Source: Coprinellus micaceus
Taxonomy: Eukaryota > Basidiomycota > Agaricomycetes > Agaricales > Psathyrellaceae
Reading direction: 5' to 3'
Length of the DNA: 64,000 nt
Assembly (NCBI GenBank): GCA_951394405.1
Contig: OX596334.1
Span: 620,001-684,000 of the forward strand
The position numbers were made by a program, and so were the translations under genes. Position 1 is the stretch's first letter. Every line of letters starts with the position of its first letter. The notes beneath the pieces were generated by a model. That model was not told the DNA's origin. It worked only from the letters and a program-made list of their open reading frames with translations, and searched no databases. Below are positions 36,901-44,705 of the stretch, piece after piece.

Positions 36901-37805
36901 GAAACAGTCTATTTTCTGCTGGAGAAGGGGGCTGATCCAAACATTGTCGGTCAGTACCTTTTGCATTTCTCAGAATTACTACCACCCTGATACATCTGGT
37001 CATGGTGTTATAGCCACCAAATCAATTTGGTGTAAGTGCACCTCCAACCTACACCCATCCCACTCTGCCCAGCTGACTGACCTGTCTCAGCCAGTGACTG
37101 GGGCTACTATGCCTTCCCCCTTGTCTGGGCTGCTGCTCAGGGAGATGTTGACCTGGTCAACCAACTGCTTGCATGTGGTGCAGACCCCAACTTGAAAGGT
37201 AAGTCCAAGAAGGTCTTGCTGAATGGAGTTGTGATTGAAGGTGGATGGGTCATAGGTGGACAGTTTGGGTCAGCTCTTCATGTCTGTGCCCTGTATGGCA
37301 AGGATGAGGTTGCTCAAGTTCTGCTGGAACATGGGGTGGATGTGAATATCAAAAGTGAGTGTTAGCCATTATGTCCTGTCTGGCAGGGCAAGGCTAATTG
37401 ATTTTTGCACTGTAGATGATAGTGATTGGACTCCTCTTCACTATGCATCTCTCAATGGGCACATCAATGTAGCAAAATGCCTTTTGGAGTTCAACACAGA
37501 CCCAAACCTACAAGGTGTGTCCATCCCCATCACTGGTTTGCTTTTATTCAAATTTATGGGATAGATGGTGATGGGGATACACCCCTTCACAATGCATGCC
37601 TCTATGGGAGTGTAGATGTTGCAGAATGCCTCCTGGACCACAATGCTGACCCCAGCATAAGAAGTGGGTCTTTCCTCCTTGTATCTTTGTGTTTACTAAA
37701 GGGTGTCCTGTAGATAAATGGGGTCAAACTGCCCTTCAACATGCCCGAGATAGAGGAAAACAGAAAGTGGTTGATATGCTTCAGAGGAGGGGTATCACAG
37801 AATGA
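33985..37805 (+). CDS. NLR-like receptor 1: unique N-terminus, NACHT, ankyrin repeats
   Basis: Spliced exons: 33985-34087, 34132-34286, 34343-34460, 34521-34595, 34655-34708, 34771-34938, 35010-35072, 35137-35181, 35233-36627, 36687-36785, 36845-36949, 37014-37031, 37091-37354 (a 42-nt in-frame optional intron at 37199-37240), 37416-37514, 37565-37663 and 37714-37805. All phases agree; 969 or 983 aa. The N-terminus (about 240 aa) is acidic/Ser-rich with a basic cluster SKRPLKKRRIS and an amphipathic segment VLQRIGSWLAKAIPFGFL, then a Gly/Asn motif (GTNYGTINQKHI). The NACHT NTPase has Walker A GYAGCGKS (about residue 319) and Walker B MIVVLDGVDEC (about 424). Seven ankyrin repeats follow, one per exon (for example TPLHYASLNGHINVAKCLLE). 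Fungal NACHT-ANK proteins act in non-self recognition and regulated cell death; here that is inference. The protein appears intact. Confidence 0.8.
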
Positions 37806-38425
37806 GGTGTTCTGTAATTGTTGGACCTGCATGGGCACCCCTAGTGCAATGAACCAGTCTATTTGATCTAGTTTTGCAGTCCCCTGTTTGTACATTGCAG
37901 GCCAAGAGTGGAGTGAATTTGTGCTGAATATTTGTGTAAATAATAGGTATTACATATGAGTTCACAGAATTGCAACCCCTTTCCCAGCGCTAATAGAAGC
38001 CTCCCTCCCCAGTGTTCACCAAATTTTCCTGGCTCAGGAACTCAATAAATAGTGGAGCCTGCTGTGTTTCACGGCATTTACAGGATAAGGCAGAATTTAT
38101 GTGTGACAAGTACTTGATTGACAACAACAAGTGGAAAGTAAGATCACAAAGATCAATGAATAGACCCATGTCAAGCTTTGTGTATGGTAAAAGCATGGAC
38201 ATCAGGGGGAGCCAGGTAATTCACCATCGTATGGGACAACTACACCGAAAATATCCATCTGTGACTTGGCTGCTGATCAGGAGTGGAGAAAGCACAACAA
38301 GAGGGTGAATCGTGATGCAATTGGGGATGAGAAACGGGGCGGGAGCCAGCAAAGGCAGTGAGCTCAGAGGATATTGTAGGCGTTGAGGAGCCCAATATTC
38401 CTGGCTGAGCAAAGGACATCCTACC
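35233..38425 (+). repeat. Segmental duplication copy A, left part (NLR1 body and 3' flank)
   Basis: Similarity to 58597-61885 starts at the exon coding for LNPILDASHTRNL and continues through introns, all ankyrin exons and the 3' flank. The shared flank includes GAGGAGCCCAATATTCC at 38388 and 61847. Upstream exons are unrelated between the copies. The copy is interrupted at 38434 by the kinase/DDE element and resumes at 43961. Confidence 0.85.
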
Positions 38426-38433
38426 ACCCCCCG
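37806..38433. other. 3' flank of NLR1, part of the duplication
   Basis: Non-coding; aligns by eye with 61168-61885 downstream of NLR2, including GTAAATAATAGG (37936 and 61343) and AAAGCACAACA near 38290 and 61749. It ends at the target duplication of the inserted element. Confidence 0.5.
38426..38433. repeat. 8-bp target-site duplication, left (ACCCCCCG)
   Basis: Perfect ACCCCCCG at 38426-38433 and again at 43961-43968, immediately outside the inverted repeats of the 5.5-kb element. The paralogous site at about 61885 (empty) has only one, diverged, CTCCCAAG. Confidence 0.9.
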
Positions 38434-38465
38434 TAGCGTTGGCGGGTTCTGCACGGTCAAAAAAT
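38434..38465 (+). repeat. Left terminal inverted repeat of the kinase/DDE element
   Basis: TAGC + GTTGGCGGGTTCTGCACGGT + CAAAAAAT. Matches the reverse complement of 43930-43960 over a 24-bp exact core plus most of the next four bases. Confidence 0.9.
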
Positions 38466-39390
38466 CCATTATCGAATATTGAGGTCGCGACTCTGGGTTC
38501 GATTCCGCGCAGGTACATGTATTTATCGCGCGTAGAATTGTGACTCGGACTGCTCATAGCCACTCTCAAGTGCTACGAAAATGTACACCTTTCTTAGAGC
38601 GAGACGGTCTAGCCTGTACGCTGTACACGGGATGCACAGCAATCGGCCTTCTGCCTCGCGCTGGGCGCCTATCTCCGCGATGGCGTCGTTTCAGAAGGCA
38701 CGAGGTAGAAGTACCTATCTCTTATGTATTTGACCCTTCGGACAATTTTCTAGTCCTCAAGGACTTGCCAATACGTCGCTCGGGGGTTCTAGCTTCAGGA
38801 ACCCCCTATTCTATCTGCTACCACAGGGATTAGTTAGCGGGAAAGCATGTATATAGCGGTTAGAAAGCTGCGTGGTGGTCTTCTGTAGTCACTTCTGAGT
38901 ATCCACCGAGACACAGCACTGTTCTATATGCTATATAAGATTGAAGAACAGAATCACGAACCTCGGAAGTGCCGGAGGGTGGCCCGAGTGCATGGTACCA
39001 TAATTTGAAGTAAATGGGAAGTCTATAGCGACAAGACATCGCGAGGCAAACGTAAAGCATATATGGATTCAGGTTACCCCCTTGAGGGTTCAGTAGTATC
39101 GCGATCATCCACACATCGGTCAGTTAGACTCGGTGTTCAATGGCAAAATAGAGTGTACCTCGCTTGTGGGCGCTTATTTGCGAATACACGACATACGCAA
39201 CGTAGGAGCTTGGTTTGAAAGGCAGAAGCGTCAATGTTTGCATTCTCAAAATCTCAAGGTGAGCCGCAATGCTGCCAATCACACTGGGAAGACCAAAGAG
39301 GACTGCCTCAAGGCTTGAAGTGCGAAATCCGGAAACTTGACGAAGTGCAACCCCACTAATGACCGGCAATGGTGCTTCGCACTTGGAGGG

Positions 39391-39397
39391 TATATAA
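39391..39397 (+). promoter_or_regulatory. TATA-box-like site upstream of the alpha-kinase gene
   Basis: TATATAA about 77 bp before the ATG at 39474, followed by a pyrimidine- and CCACCA-rich leader, a normal layout for a fungal core promoter. It lies inside the mobile element, so the element would bring its own promoter. Confidence 0.45.
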
Positions 39398-39473
39398 CCC
39401 GATGGTGTCTAGCCTTACAGCCAGCACCTCGCTACAACCACCACCAACAACATTAACTTCCCTACTCACTCCA

Positions 39474-41844
39474 ATGAGCGCTGCCACCACCGCCGAGGAC
39501 TCTGTTGGTCTGTGCTCGACTGCTGATGGTGATGGCTGTGGGGGCCTTTTCCCCTCCAAGACGGCAGCTGGTCTGTGTGGGAAGTGTAAGCGACTCTCCG
39601 GTGTTGCCCTAGACTCGGATGATTACAAGACCTACTCGGTGCGACTGCCCGTCCAATGCCCGTCATTGCTTTTCTGACTTATTCTGACTTGTTTGTCATC
39701 GTTTAGGCTTACAAGCAGTGCAGTGGATGCGGCGGGGCGTGGCGCAACATGCCGCATGACCAATGCGGACCCTGCAGAAGCAAGATGCCCCCACCCCCAC
39801 CTCCTGGTGGTAACAATGCAGGGCCACCTCCTCCTCCACCTACACAGGAACAGCAAGGTATGTTGGCTCTATGTTTGGAGCGCGGACAATTTCTGACAGA
39901 ACAAATAGTTATAGATCAGCGCGCAAAAGCGATTGAAGCTTCTCGCGCTGCCCGAGCTCACGCAATGGACTGCCGGACGAACAAACAACCCTCCCAGGCG
40001 CCGCAAACAACGCCTAACGTTACGAATTCGACAAGCGCATCCGAAGGGCTGGTTTACTTGATCTTTGAGGCTCGCATTCGGACGAAGGAATCGCAGAAGC
40101 CTGGGAAGGGTCCGAAAATCGAGGGTGATATGGGCAAATGGGGCAAGACGTATCCAAAGTCAAAGTACATGTCAGGTACGTCCACTGATACGTTCGTAAT
40201 TCCCTATAGTATCGTTACTAACATGTCGGTTCTTCTAGAAATTCTCGAGGACACCGTGAAGACAAATGTCAACGAGCACTGGGAGAAGCGAGAGGGGATG
40301 AGCTTGCTTACGTATGTCCTCCCCGCCGCCTGTATGGATTAGTTCTCACCGACATATACTCCAGAGATGAAGCCACCTTGCGCTGGAAGGGTAACCTCAA
40401 TCTTCCACCAGGCAGTATGAGCAGGACCCTCGGCGAGCTTGTGTTGGAGACTGTAGAGGGGACCAACGAAGCACTCTACCGCCCGACTACGACAACCGAG
40501 AGCAAAAAGCTCGCATCTGGAGGACGACCCCTCCTCCAACTCCCTTTAGAGGTCTATATTGACCGAATTACCGTATGTCATACTCCCACATGGTTTCAAA
40601 ATGCCGAGACTGATGTGAACTTTACCAAGTTTGACGAGCGCCGCCGAGCCTCCGTTGCGGCTATGCGTACAACCGCTTCTCGTAAGCGCAGTGGAACAGA
40701 GTCCCACCACCACGACACTACGAGAGCCAAACGCCAAGCTAGCGGAAACTCAGGTAAGGTGCTATTCCGGATCGTCACTTACCCCAATGTTGAACGCATT
40801 CTCTTTAGGCCATTCATCAACCCTCCCACTCGAAAATGTGCGCTTCGAAGTCGCCCATATCAAGATGTCCGAAGATACTGGTGATGTTGAAATAGCTTGG
40901 CCAGAGGATGCGGACACCGACACAGGCAAGCTTTCCCCTCAGCGTTTGAATCAAGGTGGCACCAAGTACGTCCATAATGTGGGTATCACTGTCTCTGAAT
41001 ATGTGGTGTGGCACTGACCTGGCACCAGCTCGAAGTTGGTGGTGATCTATTGGTTGCAAAACGGTTCTATAACATTGGTGGGGGTGTGAGTCCGACTGGA
41101 GATGAGAATGCCGAGATGTTGGAACTCGACTTACTCCGTTTGGAGAACCTCCGGTGGTACTTGCGACGATTCTTTGCTCGTTTGAACCAGGATGGCATTG
41201 AGCACGATTCCAGTGAGTGTCGCGTAGGCCCATACGCTACCTGATACTCACTCTTTACAGATATTGTGGTCGCTGACGCCTTCCTTATCCGTGAGGTTGG
41301 CCCACCATCGGAGGCATCTGGACTGGAACTCGGGGATGAGGCACACTGGCTCGTTGAGAACCGCCGCTCTCAAACAGTCCGCAAGTTCTGTGGCACACTG
41401 CAGCAGGGCCTTCCACCGAAGGACAAAACGGGGATCACCATAGGGGGTTTGATTCATTTCATGTTTGACGAGATGGAGACAGATTCCGTATTCGCCGACA
41501 TCCAAGGTCAGCTCTTGCCGAGACATGCACTGATGGATGGCACCTAGATTACTAACATATCTCCGTGGTTGCTGCAGGCTCAAAGGCCACAATCGATGGG
41601 GTCGAAACACTCGTTCTTTTTGATCCCATGAGTCACACTATTGACGGGTAAGCCTCTTCTCAATCCCAGGTCTCGATCTAACTTCCTTCACTCCAGGGAG
41701 TCTGGCGTCGGTGATCATGGGCAAGTGGGTATTGATGCCTTTGTGGCCCAGCACAAATGCAACTACGTCTGCCTTGGGCTGGGTCTCAAGCCAGTGAAGT
41801 CCAGCTCCGGCGAATCAGATGGCAGTGAGGAGGAGGATGATTGA
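39474..41844 (+). CDS. Alpha-type protein kinase with N-terminal cysteine cluster
   Basis: Exons: 39474-39638, 39707-39857, 39909-40175, 40239-40311, 40365-40572, 40609-40753, 40809-40969, 41029-41212, 41261-41506, 41578-41647 and 41697-41844, all phase-consistent; 605 aa. Residues about 35-75 carry three Cys pairs (LCGKCKRL, QCSGCGGAW, QCGPCRSK), a likely zinc-binding module, then a proline-rich linker. The catalytic domain fills the C-terminal half: GGDLLVAKRFYNI with the predicted ATP-binding Lys, VADAFLIREVG, WLVENRR, FMFDEMETDSVFADIQGS, LFDPMSHT, GVGDHGQVGIDAF, and the zinc-binding end HKCNYVC. These match the alpha-kinase fold (MHCK/eEF2K/ChaK type), which phosphorylates Ser/Thr. Substrate unknown. 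The tail is acidic. It lies 327 bp upstream of the DDE gene on the same strand, inside the same TIR element. Reading frame intact, which argues for recent function. Confidence 0.85.
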
Positions 41845-42171
41845 CGTGGCTGGCAGGATATGCCAAGTAGGGGGAGGTGATCATCACCGCATGGCAGCGT
41901 TGCCGCCGATCGAATCATTTCTGCTTCATTTCTTGCACAACTTCTTGCTAAGGGCCTGCCTCTAGAGCCGGTGTTAGCCGTTTCTTGAACATTAGACTCT
42001 CCTATTGTTGATACTTTCCATTTTTGATAGAGTTCTCCCAGATTCGATGTACTATTGAGCGTTTGATCCTCGGACCGGCTGTGTAGCCAACGTAGTATTT
42101 ATACCAAGTGTCCTGTATTGAAAAACAAAATCACCTCAATCTAACACTCCCACTGCTGAGTACTCTCCCCA
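41845..42171 (+). promoter_or_regulatory. Spacer between the two element genes with a TATA-like site
   Basis: 327 bp. TATTTATA at 42096-42103 lies about 70 bp before the ATG at 42172 and is followed by CT-rich sequence, so the DDE gene probably has its own promoter rather than being co-transcribed with the kinase. Confidence 0.35.
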
Positions 42172-43801
42172 ATGCCGCTCAACAATCCCAGTGGAAAGAA
42201 CGGATATGGCGTCAAGAATTGTATGTACCTGCATGAGGTCAGTTGGTGACGGCAACGTCGGACTCATTCCCTTGGTCTCGACAGATCCCCCTGACGACAT
42301 CCTGAGTCAAGCCTTGCACCAGTACGCAAAGGAGCAACTTCCTGTTGTTCAGCGGCTGCGCCGCCTCGAAATTGAACACAACTTACATATCAAGTACATT
42401 TTCTCAGCTCTTGCAACCCATCTCTCCTCAGTCAAAATCACTTACTGATATTTTCCCAGGGAGCGCAAGCTACATGAACTTAACCGGCAGTTTGGCGTCC
42501 CGAGTGTAAAAAAGCCCCCTTCCATTCCCATCGCAACTGCTCTGGTCATGGCAAAAGTCGACGGGGACCTCCACCAGAGGAACGGCACGGGGACCATCAA
42601 GGCCCAACTCGCGTGTGAAGGTCATATGATCCCAAGGTTAGCGGGCACTGCGACTCTCTGTCCGAAATATTATAAGCTGCTAACGTTGCGTAAATCTTAA
42701 GGGATCTTATTCGTGATATTCTTTCTCAGTATGCCCCAGAGGGTCTTGCCAGCCGGTTTCCAGGTGCCAATCGCATTGCACGATCACAGCTCCGTTCCTG
42801 TGGACCCAACCATCAGCACCACGCCGATGGGCATGAGAAGTTGAACGCCCAGGCTTTGGCAATGGGTGGGGTTGGACTGAATATCTACGGAATTAAAGAT
42901 CAATGGTCGTCGTTCATCATTCATCTTGTCGTTGTGCCTAATAACAGGCTCGCTGACACAATCGGCCATGTGTACCTCGATGCCATCGAGAAGCGGAAAG
43001 GTGAGCCCTACATACCTATTACTGTCCAGTATCATAAATCTGAGATCCTTTGCGCAGTGATCCCAGTGACAATGACCGTGGACAAGGGCAGTGAGGTTGG
43101 TTATCTTTTCGCCCATCAAACAGGCCTGCGGTACGTCACTGCTCCCTCTCAGGCTCGCGCGCGCTTATTTTGGCGGACCCACTATTTTTGTCCAGGGAGG
43201 TCTATGACATGGAGTACGATCTGGGCCACAGCCCCCCCGTCGTTCAGATCAAAAGCATCCATAATACTCCCATTGAAGGATTGTGGCATTGGTTTTTGGA
43301 GAAGACGGGGCGGAACGTCAAGGATATTATTGTCAGTGGTCATTTGGACGGTACTTACCATGCGCACAACGAATTACACAAGTGAAGTTTCTTTCTGTCA
43401 CTTGCACAATTATAGCACTCACAGAGCCTGTGTTCTTGCACAGGAAATTGTTCAACTGGCTGTGGCCCCAACTCCTTCAGCATACACTCAACGAGTTCGT
43501 CGACTACTGGAACAACCACCGGATCCGGCGTCAACCAAACAAGCCCAACATGTCTGGATCCACCCCACGTAACGGATACATCGCACCTGCTCCACCAGCT
43601 AGGGACGTCGGTATCAGGGTGGATCAGATTGTTATTGACGGTTTACGCAGTGACATCCCCACCTCTCGGGAGGAGAGTATGCAATGGGTTGATGGTGCAT
43701 TCGCAGCCGAGGCTCAATCCGCGTATGAGGGCGCTGGATCCCCGCCGATGAGACTGGCCAACGGATGGGAGATATTTGGTGACATGCTTCAGTACCTATG
43801 A
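42172..43801 (+). CDS. Integrase-like DDE protein (rve-type core)
   Basis: Exons: 42172-42220, 42285-42393, 42460-42636, 42702-43000, 43058-43130, 43196-43381 and 43444-43801, all phases agree; 416 aa. The N-terminal third is helical (PPDDILSQALHQYAKEQLPV; RRLEIEHNLHIKERKLHELN) and may be a helix-turn-helix DNA-binding region. The core has HADGHEKLNAQAL (first Asp, about residue 153), TMTVDKGSEVGYLFA (second Asp, about 220) and HNTPIEGLWHWFLEK (Glu, about 263), the order expected for retroviral-integrase-like DDE enzymes. It continues with LNEFVDYWNNHRIR, typical after such cores. These proteins are common in Agaricomycetes and often labelled 'integrase core domain'; their role is not established as far as I know. 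No reverse transcriptase, Gag or protease lies nearby, so this is not an LTR retrotransposon. Being intact and inside a TIR element, it is the best candidate recombinase for that element. Confidence 0.8.
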
Positions 43802-43929
43802 CATATGTACGTGATTTCAGGAGTTCCTAATGCAATAGAGGCTTGGGCATAGCGACTCGCGAGACGCTCAGAAGACTATCGTTGCGAAGGCGGTGCCTGA
43901 GAGAAGCGCATCACGCATCTGCCAACGCC

Positions 43930-43960
43930 ATTGTTTGACCGTGCAGAACCCGCCAACCTT
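43930..43960 (-). repeat. Right terminal inverted repeat of the kinase/DDE element
   Basis: Reverse complement reads AAG + GTTGGCGGGTTCTGCACGGT + CAAACAAT, the mirror of the left end, followed outward by the second ACCCCCCG. Confidence 0.9.
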
Positions 43961-44705
43961 ACCCCCCGAGATCGAGCCTGAGCCCCAGGATCTTGGAAAC
44001 GGCAGATCAATGCCATGCGAGCCAACGAAGTTTTGACTGCCTCAAGTTGACAAGCAAGATTCGCAGAAAAAAATACTTTTGAAACAGTGGGAAGGGCCTA
44101 GTATACTGTATCACCAGGACTTGGAGGATCGTAAGCATGGACAGAGCCAAGAGGAGAGGTAGGACGAGATGTGGGGGGCACTGAGGCTAGAGCATGCAAG
44201 GGTGATTGCTCAGGAAAGAGTTCTATAGTGGTAGGGATTGGGGGCGAGGAAAGCGTGGTAGGGCATCGGCGTGGGGAGAGAAGGGGGGCAGTCAAGCCAG
44301 ATGGCGAGGTACGAACACGAAGGTACAAGGGAAAGGCATCTGGGAGCCTCGTGAAACACTGGAAACACACAAAGTGATTCGCACTGAGTACGAAGCCTCG
44401 AGAAACGGGGGACGTGTATTCGGAGGCCCTGCCTTCACATAGCGCGATAGTAAGAGGGACCGACCCGTCCCAACAGCGTCACCTCTGAAGAGTGTCGACG
44501 CTCGTCGAAAAGCTGAAAGTGCAGGCGATCAGACCGACACCGACGCGATGGCCGAGGACCGAAGATCAAAGCGCGGCATCACCAACCGTCCTCTTCTCTC
44601 AACCACGACCGCCTCTTCTCTCTTGCACGTCCCTATCTCAACACCTCCCATGTTGACCTCAGTCAGCGCCTCCCCTTCCTTTCTCCTATCAAACCTCGGC
44701 TCACG
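43961..44705 (+). repeat. Segmental duplication copy A, right part
   Basis: Resumes similarity to the NLR2 flank directly after the insertion: GAGATCGAGCC at 43967 matches AAGATCGAGCC near 61892, and CTTTTGAAAC (44075) matches 61995. GGCCGAGG-CGAAGATCAAAGCGCGGC matches at 44550 and 62465. The match fades near 44700 and 62625. Confidence 0.75.
44532..44705 (+). repeat. Dispersed diverged repeat, copy 2
   Basis: Begins ACCGACACCGACGCGATGGC. Closest relative is the copy at 62446; more diverged relatives lie at 27206 and 51703. Confidence 0.5.

Larger units (their letters stand above)
38434..43960. mobile_element. 5,527-bp TIR element carrying an alpha-kinase gene and an integrase-like DDE gene
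   Basis: The left end is TAGC followed by GTTGGCGGGTTCTGCACGGT and CAAA. The inverted right end is AAG followed by the same GTTGGCGGGTTCTGCACGGT and CAAA, so a 24-bp core is identical with one base of offset at the tip. The flanks are a perfect 8-bp duplication ACCCCCCG. The duplicated flank of NLR2 runs through the same point without the insertion (61865-61900), an independent empty-site proof. Inside are two complete same-strand genes (39474-41844 and 42172-43801) and about 1 kb of leader. An 8-bp duplication and a TAGCG tip are hAT-like, yet no hAT transposase is present; the only candidate recombinase is the integrase-like protein. It could be self-moving with that protein, or a passenger unit mobilised by a hAT element elsewhere. 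Confidence 0.88.

Noticed and set aside
38486..38520. tRNA B-box-like GGGTTCGATTCC near the left end of the 5.5-kb element
   Set aside because: The T-arm stem does not pair and no A-box or acceptor stem with matching spacing was found, so it is not called a tRNA.
42172..43801. LTR-retrotransposon integrase fragment
   Set aside because: No reverse transcriptase, RNase H, protease or Gag and no long terminal repeats nearby; the gene has its own introns, start and stop.
38434..43960. Autonomous hAT element
   Set aside because: The ends are hAT-like but no hAT transposase (BED finger, dimerisation domain) is encoded; the only DDE protein is integrase-like.
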